From Umezawaea tangerina (GTDB lineage: Bacteria; Actinomycetota; Actinomycetes; Mycobacteriales; Pseudonocardiaceae), in NCBI RefSeq assembly GCF_003002815.1, contig NZ_PVTF01000006.1, forward strand, positions 496,001-560,000: 64,000 nucleotides of DNA, in the 5' to 3' direction. Each line of letters begins with the position of its first letter. Within the stretch, counting starts at the first letter, position 1. Both the position numbers and the translations under genes were made by a program. Positions 57,311 through 64,000 of this stretch are shown piece by piece. Below the pieces are notes generated by a model. That model made no database searches and was not told where the DNA came from. It saw only the letters and a program-made list of their open reading frames with translations.

Positions 57311-58846
57311 TCACCCCGCGATGTCGCGCGGTCGCGCGTCCTCCACCGTGGGAGCCTGTGGCACCGCCTCGGAGCGCGGCTCGGCGGACGCGAGCCGCGC
57401 GACCAGGGCGGGCGTGACACCCCGGTAGGCCGCCGGGTCGATCGGGTTCAGCCAGTGCGAGGCGCGGACGCGGGCCTTGATGTCCAGGTCCAGGTCGCCG
57501 AGCACCTCGTCGACGTTGTGCATGGAGAACGGGATGATCTTCGTGCCCCGGCAGTGGTGCCGGTCGGTGGCGTCGTCCATGAACTCCAGCTGCTCCACCA
57601 CCGCCCGCCGCATCGCCGCGTCGTCCGGCAGCTCCACGATCCCGGCGACGTCGGCGGCGATCCACACCGCGGCCATCTCCGCGTTCAACGGGCTGAAGAA
57701 CGACGAGTTGTAGCCGTTGAAGTACAGCCCCGGCACGCCGATCGGCCGGATCTGCCGGTACAGCAGGAAGTTCCCGCGCTCGTCGAACAGCCGCTCCTGC
57801 ACGTCGGGGTCCAGGAACGGCACGCCCTGGGTGAACCCGGTCGCGCACACCACCAGCTCGGCGGGCAGGACGGTGCCGTCGGCCAGCTCGGCCCACGGCT
57901 TCCCCTCCTTCTCCAGCAGCCGGGTGATGACCTGGTCGCGGCGGACCGCGATGGCCCCGTCCTCGACGCCCTCGAAGAACCCCTCGGTCGCGAGGCCGAT
58001 GGCCCCGCGGACGATGTCCTCCATGTGCCCCTTGGGAACCAGCCCGAGCTTCGCGAGCCCGAACTGCCGCACCGACACCGAGCCGACCGAGTTGAGCATG
58101 CTCCGCCGCACCCCGTTGCCCGGCCCGTGCAGGAACTTCTCGAACCCGCGCAGCCGGATGTAGCGGAACAGCGCCTCGCCCATCCGGGTCAGCAGCAGCA
58201 TCTTGAAGTTCAGCACGCCCGCGATCCTGCGAGGCACCTTCCACAGCAGCTGCCGGGCGATCACGTCGGTGCTCGCGGCGACCTTGCTGATCGGCACGGC
58301 CACGTCGCAGGCCGACTTGCCGTAGCCGACGACGAGCACGTGCTTGCCGCGCGCCTCCTCGGCGTCGTGGAACTCCGTGCCCGCCAACAGCTCCCCGCCC
58401 GCGGCGGTGAACTCCTCGACGCCGGGGTAGGCCGGGACCAGCGGCTCGCAGAACACGCCGTTCGCGACGACGAGCCGGTCGAACACCTCGGCGCCGTCAC
58501 GGGTCAGCACGGTCCACCGGCCGTCGGAGGTGCGCGCCGCCGAGGTCACCTCGGTGCCGAGCCGCAGCACCTCGTCCACCCCGAACTCCGCGGCGTAGGC
58601 GGCGAAGTAGGCCTGGATCTGCGCGCCGGTAGGCCACTCGGGGTAGTCCTTGGGCATCGGGAAGTCCGACAACGAGTACTGCGCCTTGGAGCTCTGCGTC
58701 GTCACGCCGGGGTAGCGCCGGGTCTCGCTCCACACCCCGCCGACGTCGGGGGTCCTGTCGTAGACGAGCACGTCGTGACCGGCTTGCAGCAGCACCTTGG
58801 CGGTGGTGAGGCCGGCGACCCCGGCACCGATGATGGCGATCCTCAT
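57311..58846 (-). CDS. flavin-containing monooxygenase (FMO / Baeyer-Villiger-like)
   Basis: The 511-residue protein has an FAD motif IAIIGAGVAGLTTAKVLLQA at the N-terminus, GVTTQSSKAQYSLSDFPMP near 47 and a second (NADPH) motif VLVVGYGKSACDVAVP near 170. CATGFTQGVPFLDP near 335 is the ATG-type motif of class B flavoprotein monooxygenases. The usual FxGxxxH stretch appears as GTEFHDAEEARGKH. It would hydroxylate or insert oxygen into a ketone. The start ATG 58846 overlaps the upstream cupin gene as ATGA. It is probably controlled with the catabolic operon to the right. Confidence 0.88.
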   Translation of the reverse strand: MRIAIIGAGVAGLTTAKVLLQAGHDVLVYDRTPDVGGVWSETRRYPGVTTQSSKAQYSLSDFPMPKDYPEWPTGAQIQAYFAAYAAEFGVDEVLRLGTEVTSAARTSDGRWTVLTRDGAEVFDRLVVANGVFCEPLVPAYPGVEEFTAAGGELLAGTEFHDAEEARGKHVLVVGYGKSACDVAVPISKVAASTDVIARQLLWKVPRRIAGVLNFKMLLLTRMGEALFRYIRLRGFEKFLHGPGNGVRRSMLNSVGSVSVRQFGLAKLGLVPKGHMEDIVRGAIGLATEGFFEGVEDGAIAVRRDQVITRLLEKEGKPWAELADGTVLPAELVVCATGFTQGVPFLDPDVQERLFDERGNFLLYRQIRPIGVPGLYFNGYNSSFFSPLNAEMAAVWIAADVAGIVELPDDAAMRRAVVEQLEFMDDATDRHHCRGTKIIPFSMHNVDEVLGDLDLDIKARVRASHWLNPIDPAAYRGVTPALVARLASAEPRSEAVPQAPTVEDARPRDIAG

Positions 58847-59313
58847 GGCTGCTGGACCTCCGCGGGGAGCCGCAGCTCGATGCCGAAGTCCGCCATGATC
58901 CCCTTCATCGCGGAGATGTCCTTCGGACCGGGGGGCATGTCCGCCAGGGCCTGGTAGTACCGCTCCAGCCCGGCGGGCGAGACGACGGAGATGACCCGCG
59001 ACTCCTCGCGGTAGGGGTTCTTGAACGCGTGCACGACGTCGCGGGGCAGGAACAGGTAGTCGCCCTGCTCCAGGACGAAGTCCTCGCCGCCGAGGTGGAC
59101 CTCGAGGCGTCCGGTGAGGCAGATGAACGACTCGTCCTCGCGGGTGTGGACGTGCGGGGGCGGGCCGTTGGTCTCCGGCGGGATCGTGTACTCGAAGAGC
59201 GAGTAGGCGTCGTGGGTGGACTTGCCGTCCGTCTTCATCGTGATGCCGAGCCCGATCGCCGCGATCGCGTGGCCGTCGCGGGAGGGGAGCAGGTAGCCAC
59301 CGCCCAGGGTCAC
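58843..59313 (-). CDS. cupin-domain protein, quercetin dioxygenase-like
   Basis: The 156-residue protein has cupin motif 1 as PPPHVHTREDESFICLTGRL (about residues 51-70), with the metal-binding HxH and Glu, and motif 2 as GDYLFLPRDVVHAF near 84. The start GTG 59313 follows AAGGAG. It is coupled to the monooxygenase gene behind it. The palindrome at 59387-59405 lies 74 bp upstream of its start, in promoter range. It may be a small dioxygenase or isomerase of the same pathway. Confidence 0.85.
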   Translation of the reverse strand: MTLGGGYLLPSRDGHAIAAIGLGITMKTDGKSTHDAYSLFEYTIPPETNGPPPHVHTREDESFICLTGRLEVHLGGEDFVLEQGDYLFLPRDVVHAFKNPYREESRVISVVSPAGLERYYQALADMPPGPKDISAMKGIMADFGIELRLPAEVQQP

Positions 59314-59386
59314 CGGGGTCTCCTTCGGTCGTCGGGTGTGTCAGCGCTCACAGCGTGGGGTGGGGTGCCGACATCCGCCAAACCGG

Positions 59387-59405
59387 AGTCCCGCTCAGCG
59401 GGACT
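59387..59405. promoter_or_regulatory. palindrome, probable IclR-regulator operator 1
   Basis: AGTCCCGCT-C-AGCGGGACT is a perfect 9+1+9 palindrome upstream of the cupin-monooxygenase operon and just behind the IclR gene end. Its 17-bp core recurs at 60169-60185 with only the central base changed. Confidence 0.7.
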
Positions 59406-59421
59406 CTTTCTCCCGCGGTGG

Positions 59422-60189
59422 TCACCTCCTGGTGGCGTACGCCCTCGACGCGGCGGCCGCGGCGAGCCGCACCGCGGGTCCGATCCGGTCCGGTTTCACC
59501 AGGGTGGTCGGGCCGGTGACCGACAGGGCCGCGACCACGTCGCCGAGCGGGCCGAAGATGGCCGCTGCCACGCAGTTCACCCCGATGTTGCCCTCCTCTC
59601 GGTCGACCGCCCAGCCCCGGTGCGGGATGGCCGCGAGCTCGCGCAGGATCGCCACGGGCGTGGTGAGCGTGCGCGAGGTCCGCGGCGTGAGGCCCGCCGC
59701 CAGCACCGACTCGACGGTCGCGACGTCGGAGTAGGCGAGGATCGCCCGCCCCAGTCCCGAACAGTGGGCCGGTATCGTCCCGCCGACCTGGGACAGCATC
59801 GGCATCGGCTGGTGACCGGTGATCTTCTCCACCACCAGCACCTGCGCGCCCTTGAGGACGCCGAGCTGCACGGTGGTCCTCGTCGCGTTGTACAGGTCCT
59901 GGAGGAACGGCAGCACGGCCTCGCGCAGCTCGTGCCGGATCGGCGCCAGGCCGGAGAGCTCGAACAACCGGTTCCCGATGCGGTAGCGGTCCTTCGGCTT
60001 GTCCAGCCAGCCGAGCTTGATCATGCGGTCGGCGGTGCGGTGCGTCGTCGACCTGGGCATGCCGCACCGGGCCACGAGCGCGGCCAGGGTCAGCTCCCGG
60101 TGCGTGGCGTCGAACGCGCCCAGGATCGCGGCCGCCCGGTCGAGACCGCCCACTGCTTCCGAAGTGCCGTCCCGCTGAGCGGGACTCAT
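59422..60189 (-). CDS. IclR-family transcriptional regulator
   Basis: The regulator has an N-terminal winged helix (GGLDRAAAILGAFDATHREL, then GMPRSTTHRTADRMIKLGWL) and a C-terminal effector domain (VVEKITGHQPMPMLSQVGGT, HCSGLGRAILAY, REEGNIGVNCVAAAIFGPLG). Three starts are possible: GTG 60201, ATG 60189 and GTG 60153. With ATG 60189 (255 residues) the palindrome at 60169-60185 falls inside the first codons. With GTG 60153 (243 residues) it would precede the start. IclR proteins commonly bind aromatic acids and control the operons beside them. Confidence 0.88.
   Translation of the reverse strand: MSPAQRDGTSEAVGGLDRAAAILGAFDATHRELTLAALVARCGMPRSTTHRTADRMIKLGWLDKPKDRYRIGNRLFELSGLAPIRHELREAVLPFLQDLYNATRTTVQLGVLKGAQVLVVEKITGHQPMPMLSQVGGTIPAHCSGLGRAILAYSDVATVESVLAAGLTPRTSRTLTTPVAILRELAAIPHRGWAVDREEGNIGVNCVAAAIFGPLGDVVAALSVTGPTTLVKPDRIGPAVRLAAAAASRAYATRR
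60169..60185. promoter_or_regulatory. palindrome, probable IclR-regulator operator 2
   Basis: GTCCCGCT-G-AGCGGGAC is a perfect 8+1+8 palindrome at the start of the IclR gene, 81 bp before the SDR coding start of the divergent catabolic operon. It is the same sequence as the core at 59388-59404 apart from the central base. Confidence 0.7.
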
Positions 60190-60266
60190 CGTTGGCTCCA
60201 CGAGTTCACACGGGCCAGGCTAACCCCGTAGCGACCGGCGACACACCGAGCTCCAGGAGGCCCGTC

Positions 60267-61043
60267 ATCACCACTCGGACCGCACTCGTGGGTGGCGGCG
60301 CCACCGGCATCGGGCACGCGACCGCCGAACACCTGGCGCGCGCCGGCCACCAGGTCGTGATCACCGGACGGCGCGTCGACGCGCTCGACGCCGCGGTGCT
60401 GCGGCTGAAGGCGAGCACCGGCGCGGACGTGCACGGACTGGTCAACGACGTGGCGGACCCGGCGGCCGCGCAGGCGGCCGTGGACGAGGTGGAGAGCCGG
60501 TTCGGCTCCTTGGACGTCCTCGTGCTCAACGCGGGCGGCCCGCCTCCCGGCCGGATCCTGGACGTCGGCGACGAGCAGTGGCGGGCGGCGTTCGACCTCC
60601 TGCTGCTCGGGCCGCTGCGGCTGGCCCGGCTCGCGCTGCCGAGGATGGCGACCGCGGGCTTCGGCCGGGTGGTGTTCGTGACGTCGACCGCGGTGCGGCA
60701 GCCGCAGCCCGACCTCGCGGCATCGGTCGTGCTGAGGTCCGCGGTCACCGCCGCCGCGAAGCTGCTCTCGCGGGAGTACGCGGACATGGGCGTCACGGTG
60801 AACTGCGTCGCGCCCGGCGCCACGGCGACCGACCGGCGCAGACAGGTCCTGGCCAACCGCGCCGAGGCCGCGGGCCGCGACTACGCCGAGATCGAGGCGC
60901 ACGACGCCGAGAGCATCCCCGCGGGGCGCGCCGGGCAGCCGGGGGAGATCGGGGCGGCGGTGGCCTTCCTGGCCTCCGAGGCCGCGAGCTACGTGAACGG
61001 GACCGTGCTGGCGGTCGACGGTGGACGAACGGAGACGATCTGA
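60267..61043 (+). CDS. atypical short-chain dehydrogenase/reductase, apparent ATC start
   Basis: The 258-residue protein has the SDR cofactor loop ALVGGGATGIGHATAEHLAR and NAGG. The catalytic Tyr-x3-Lys is absent: where it should stand the sequence is LAASVVLRSAVTAAAKLLSR, the Ser-x-x-x-Arg form of a divergent SDR group. The ribosome site AGGAGG (60255-60260) is 6 nt before ATC 60267, which is followed by ACC ACT CGG. The usual family N-terminus MTTRTALV suggests ATC replaces ATG. A TTG at 60192 would add 25 implausible residues. It is the first gene of the catabolic operon. Confidence 0.8.
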   Translation: MTTRTALVGGGATGIGHATAEHLARAGHQVVITGRRVDALDAAVLRLKASTGADVHGLVNDVADPAAAQAAVDEVESRFGSLDVLVLNAGGPPPGRILDVGDEQWRAAFDLLLLGPLRLARLALPRMATAGFGRVVFVTSTAVRQPQPDLAASVVLRSAVTAAAKLLSREYADMGVTVNCVAPGATATDRRRQVLANRAEAAGRDYAEIEAHDAESIPAGRAGQPGEIGAAVAFLASEAASYVNGTVLAVDGGRTETI

Positions 61044-61546
61044 TGGCCGAGTCCGGACCCGACTTCAGCATGGCCGACTTCCTCGGCTCGATAGCCGACG
61101 TCGTCCGCCCCAGCACCCTGCGGCCGGTCGTCGTGCGGGCGGCGGAGCTGGAGACCCTGCCCGCCGCGCAGGTGCACAACCCCACGACGCTGTCCATCGC
61201 CGGGAAGCTGCCGACCGCGACGTTCGAGATCTTCCGGCAGACCATCCCGCCGGGCCTCACCTCGGACATGCAGCGCCACCACCACGAGACCGTGCACTAC
61301 GTCATCTCCGGCGACGGCCACAGCGAGGTCGAGGACGAGACCGGGACCTGGTCGACCGGCGACTTCGTCTACACGCCGCCGTGGACGTGGCACCGGCACT
61401 ACAACGACTCCACCGAGCACCCGGTCGAGTTCCTGACCATCGAGAACTCCCGGCTGCTCAACGCACTCGGCGTCGGACGGCGGCAGAGCGCCGGTCTGGC
61501 GACCCTCGCGGAGGCCCGCGCCCGCTTCAAGGAGGAGACCTCGTGA
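61043..61546 (+). CDS. cupin-domain protein, gentisate-dioxygenase-like
   Basis: The 167-residue protein has cupin motif 1 as DMQRHHHETVHYVISGDGHS near residue 76 and motif 2 as GDFVYTPPWTWHRHYND near 106. HHHET and the later His give a metal site. ATG 61043 shares one base with the SDR stop (TGATG). Its length is about half that of gentisate dioxygenases, so it is a single cupin, perhaps an isomerase or accessory enzyme. Expressed with meta-cleavage genes. Confidence 0.83.
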   Translation: MAESGPDFSMADFLGSIADVVRPSTLRPVVVRAAELETLPAAQVHNPTTLSIAGKLPTATFEIFRQTIPPGLTSDMQRHHHETVHYVISGDGHSEVEDETGTWSTGDFVYTPPWTWHRHYNDSTEHPVEFLTIENSRLLNALGVGRRQSAGLATLAEARARFKEETS

Positions 61547-62421
61547 GCGACCTGCCCGAGCACATCAGCATCTGGGGCGAGCTGGCGGACGTGGACCACC
61601 AGCTGCGCCACGTGCACGTCGACGGGGTCCGCACCCGCGTGCTGCAGGCCGGGTCCGGACCGGACCTGGTCCTGCTGCACGGGACCGGCGGCCACCTGGA
61701 GGCCTACGCCCGCGACATCGCGGGGCTGGCGGCGGACTTCCGGGTCACCGCCTACGACATGGTCGGCCACGGCTGGTCGGACCTGCCGGACAAGCCGTAC
61801 ACGATCGACGTGCTCTCGGCCCACCTGATCGGGCTGATGGACGCGCTCGGCATCGGCTCCGCGCACCTGTCCGGCGAGTCGCTCGGCGGCTGGGTGGTCG
61901 CCTGGACCGCCGCGCACCACCCGGAACGCGTCGACAGGCTGGTGCTGAACACGCCCGGCAACATCGCCAACAAGCCCGAGGTGATGGCCAGGATGCGCGA
62001 CAGCACGATGGCCGCCGTGCGAGACCCCAGCGACGAGACCGTGCGCCGCCGCGTCGAGTTCCTGTTCCACCACAAGGAGATGGTGACCGACGAGCTGGTG
62101 GGCCTGCGCCGGTCCGTCTACAGCCGACCGGGCTTCGTCCAGGCGATCACCAACACCCTCGTGCTCCAGGACCCGTTGGTGCGCAAGGACTTCGCCTGGG
62201 ACCCGAGCTGGGTCGGCAAGGTGGCGGCGCCGACGTTGCTGCTGTGGACCGAACACGACCCCACCGGTGGTCTCGACGAGGCCGCGATGCTGCTGGAGTG
62301 GCTGCCCGACGCCCGCCTGCACGTGATCGCGGACGCGGGGCACTGGCCGCAGTGGGAGAAGCCCGACGAGTACCTGCGGACCCACCACGACTTCCTCGTC
62401 CTCGGCAAGGACCCGGTATGA
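61543..62421 (+). CDS. alpha/beta hydrolase, meta-cleavage product hydrolase-like (MhpC/BphD type)
   Basis: The 292-residue hydrolase has the oxyanion HGTGGH near residue 47, the nucleophile elbow SGESLGGW near 108, the acid in LLLWTEHDPTGG near 230 and the His in IADAGHWPQWEKP near 262. With an extradiol dioxygenase and a hydratase next to it, it should cleave the C-C bond of the ring-fission product. The start GTG 61543 overlaps the cupin stop as GTGA, with AGGAGG upstream. Exact product unknown. Confidence 0.9.
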   Translation: MSDLPEHISIWGELADVDHQLRHVHVDGVRTRVLQAGSGPDLVLLHGTGGHLEAYARDIAGLAADFRVTAYDMVGHGWSDLPDKPYTIDVLSAHLIGLMDALGIGSAHLSGESLGGWVVAWTAAHHPERVDRLVLNTPGNIANKPEVMARMRDSTMAAVRDPSDETVRRRVEFLFHHKEMVTDELVGLRRSVYSRPGFVQAITNTLVLQDPLVRKDFAWDPSWVGKVAAPTLLLWTEHDPTGGLDEAAMLLEWLPDARLHVIADAGHWPQWEKPDEYLRTHHDFLVLGKDPV

Positions 62422-63347
62422 GCGAGATCATCGGCTTCGTGGGCATGTCCCACTCGCCCTTCGCGACCATGACACCGCCCGCGGACCCGGCGCAGCCCGG
62501 CGGCGCGTTCATGGCCGACGCCGACCGCGTCGCCGAGGCCGTGGCCCGGTTGGCGCCCGACGCCGTCGTCGTGGTGGGGCCCGACCACTTCCACGCCAAC
62601 TTCTACGACGTGATGCCGCCGTTCGTCCTCGGTGTCGAGGAGGCCATCGGCTTCGGCGACTTCGACAGCCGGTCGGGACCGCTGCCGGTCGCCTCGCAGC
62701 TGGCGTGGTCGATCCGCGACGGGCTCGCGGCCGACGGGTTCGACCTGTCGCTGTCCTACTCGCTCACCGTCGACCACGGCGTCGTGCAGAGCTACGAGAT
62801 GGTGACCGGCGGGTCCCCGATCCCGCTGGTGCCACTGGTCGTCAACACCGCCGCGCCGCCGCTGCCGTCGATGGACCGCTGCGTCGCGCTCGGCCGGGCG
62901 CTGGGCGCGGCGATCCGCGGGTCGGAGTTCGCCGGACGGGTGCTCGTGGTCGCCAGCGGCGGGCTGTCGCACTGGCTGCCGTCCAACGACCCCCGCGAGG
63001 TGGACGGGGACAGGCGCGAGTCGGTGATCCACGGGCGCAAGGACGTCCGGGCGGTCGCCGCCGTGCGCGAGCCGAGGGTGCGGGCCATGGGCGGCAACCC
63101 CGACGCGCGCGTGAACGCGGACTGGGACGACTGGTTCCTCAAGCAGCTGGTCGCCGACGACGCGGCGCCGGTCACGGCGCTGGGCGACGCGGCGCTGGAG
63201 GACAACGCGGGCAGCGGCGGGCACGAGATCCGCTCCTGGCTGATCGGGCAGGCGGCCGTGGGGCTGCCGCTGGTGTGGACGAGCTACGAGCCCGTTCCCG
63301 AGTGGATCACCGGGATGGGCATCGGCGCGACTTTCGAGGTGACATGA
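62418..63347 (+). CDS. class III extradiol ring-cleavage dioxygenase (MhpB/LigB type)
   Basis: The 309-residue enzyme has the LigB-type layout: GMSHSPF near residue 9, VVVGPDHFHANFYDVMPPF near 51 with iron-binding and catalytic His residues, SLTVDHGVVQ near 115 and VVASGGLSHWLP near 176. It resembles 2,3-dihydroxyphenylpropionate 1,2-dioxygenase, using Fe(II) and O2 to open a catechol ring meta to the hydroxyls. The start ATG 62418 overlaps the hydrolase stop as ATGA. The catechol it accepts is unknown. Confidence 0.9.
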   Translation: MSEIIGFVGMSHSPFATMTPPADPAQPGGAFMADADRVAEAVARLAPDAVVVVGPDHFHANFYDVMPPFVLGVEEAIGFGDFDSRSGPLPVASQLAWSIRDGLAADGFDLSLSYSLTVDHGVVQSYEMVTGGSPIPLVPLVVNTAAPPLPSMDRCVALGRALGAAIRGSEFAGRVLVVASGGLSHWLPSNDPREVDGDRRESVIHGRKDVRAVAAVREPRVRAMGGNPDARVNADWDDWFLKQLVADDAAPVTALGDAALEDNAGSGGHEIRSWLIGQAAVGLPLVWTSYEPVPEWITGMGIGATFEVT

Positions 63348-64000
63348 CGACCGACGTGTCCGGGACCCGCGTGGCTTCCCTGCGACTGGCTTCCGCCCGC
63401 GCCGAACGACGGCCGTGCGCCCCGGTGCGCGACCTGCTGCCCGAGGGCGACATCGCCGCCGCCTACGCCGTGCAGTCGGTGTGGGTGCGGGAGCGGGTCG
63501 CGGCGGGCGCGACCGCGGTGGGCCGCAAGATCGGGCTCACGAACCCGGCCGTGCAGCGGCAGCTCGGCGTCGACCGGCCGGACTTCGGCGTGCTGCTCGA
63601 CGACATGGCCTGCTCCGCGTACGCGCCGATCGACATCGGCAGGCTGCTGCAGCCCAAGATCGAGGCCGAGATCGCGTTCGTGCTCGCGCACGACCTCGCG
63701 GGCGACGGGGCGATCGGCCCGGCCGAGGTCGCCGCCGCGACCGGGCACGTGGTGGCCGCGCTGGAGATCGTGGACAGCCGGATCGCCGACTGGGACATCC
63801 GCATCGTCGACACCGTGGCGGACAACGCGTCGTCGGGGCTGTTCGTGCTGGGCGACAAGCCGGTGCCGCTGGACGGCCTCGACCTGCCCTCGTGCGCGAT
63901 GAGCCTGTGGCGCGACCACGAGGTCGTGTCGCAGGGCCACGGCTCGGACTGCCTTGGCGACCCGCTCACGGCCGTCGCCTGGCTGGCCACGACCTCCCGC
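63344..64000 (+). CDS. 2-keto-4-pentenoate hydratase family protein, truncated by the window end
   Basis: The first 219 codons match the 2-oxopent-4-enoate hydratase/fumarylacetoacetase-like family (MhpD/BphH). VGRKIGLTNPAVQRQLGVDR near residue 58, KIEAEIAFVLAHDL near 104 with the metal-binding Glu residues, and ALEIVDSRI near 140 are visible. It would hydrate the 2-oxopentenoate released by the hydrolase. The start ATG 63344 overlaps the dioxygenase stop as ATGA. An aldolase and dehydrogenase would be expected beyond the window. Confidence 0.9.
   Translation, partial: MTTDVSGTRVASLRLASARAERRPCAPVRDLLPEGDIAAAYAVQSVWVRERVAAGATAVGRKIGLTNPAVQRQLGVDRPDFGVLLDDMACSAYAPIDIGRLLQPKIEAEIAFVLAHDLAGDGAIGPAEVAAATGHVVAALEIVDSRIADWDIRIVDTVADNASSGLFVLGDKPVPLDGLDLPSCAMSLWRDHEVVSQGHGSDCLGDPLTAVAWLATTSR

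Noticed and set aside
1-64000. Insertion sequences, transposases, prophage or integrase genes
   Set aside because: I looked for transposase and integrase motifs and terminal repeats and saw none; the repeats found have no coding element.

Overview
The window is high-GC DNA with GTG and TTG starts next to strong AGGAGG-type ribosome sites, many 4-nt ATGA/GTGA gene overlaps, a WhiB regulator, F420-dependent (LLM) oxidoreductases, a DUF742 protein, an ArfA/ArfC pair and a PknB-type kinase. Together these indicate a filamentous actinomycete, most likely of the Pseudonocardiales (Saccharothrix/Lentzea/Actinosynnema type). The genus is inference; there is no rRNA or tRNA in the window.

Left part (1-13.5 kb): mixed housekeeping and accessory genes. 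In order: a truncated alpha/beta hydrolase, a patatin phospholipase and an LLM oxidoreductase joined by a duplicated junction, the RNA-binding protein Tex, a phytoene-desaturase-like flavoprotein, an orphan branched-chain-amino-acid-type binding lipoprotein, a YCII-LuxR fusion regulator, a GNAT acetyltransferase, a divergent crotonase, a membrane Ser/Thr kinase and a SET-type sugar efflux transporter. A cysteine-rich 25-codon ORF lies in the Tex/LLM intergenic region. Intergenic repeats are conspicuous: a 26-bp-stem hairpin and a repeat family that reappears inverted at 20 kb.

Middle part (13.5-48 kb): an exopolysaccharide / cell-surface glycan locus, almost entirely on the minus strand. It has three main runs. 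47897 to 44363 holds the initiating sugar transferase, a Gfo/Idh/MocA dehydrogenase and an epimerase. 39152 to 30602 holds eight genes, each overlapping the next by a few bases: glycosyltransferase, aminotransferase, NeuD-type acyltransferase, glycosyltransferase, aminotransferase, hexapeptide N-acetyltransferase, OafA-type acyltransferase and flippase. 29056 to 20660 holds a GT2-GT4 fusion, an AsnB-type amidotransferase, a Wzz-type protein, a Wzy-type polymerase, a glycosyltransferase and a polysaccharide deacetylase. UDP-sugar dehydrogenase, another glycosyltransferase, two beta-propeller proteins, a parallel beta-helix lipoprotein and a 1661-residue surface protein (dimethylformamidase-like domain plus four DUF4082 domains) accompany it. 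The enzyme set fits a Wzx/Wzy polymer built from acylated amino sugars. A diacetamido-uronic acid (the WbpA/B/E/D set), possibly amidated, is the best guess.

Right part (48-57 kb): S4-domain and small membrane proteins, a lone DUF742 protein, a MerR regulator with a cobalamin-binding-like half, WhiD/WhiB3, the Mug DNA glycosylase, ArfC and ArfA-like envelope proteins, an XRE-cupin regulator divergent from a flavoprotein-methyltransferase pair with a palindromic operator between them, and a second LLM oxidoreductase.

Right end (57.3-64 kb): what looks like an aromatic catabolic cluster. A plus-strand operon (atypical SDR, cupin, alpha/beta hydrolase, class III extradiol dioxygenase, 2-keto-4-pentenoate hydratase truncated by the window end) runs divergently from an IclR regulator and, beyond it, a cupin-flavin monooxygenase pair. 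The same near-19-bp palindrome stands at both ends of the IclR gene, so both transcription units are probably under this regulator. Its substrate cannot be read from the sequence.
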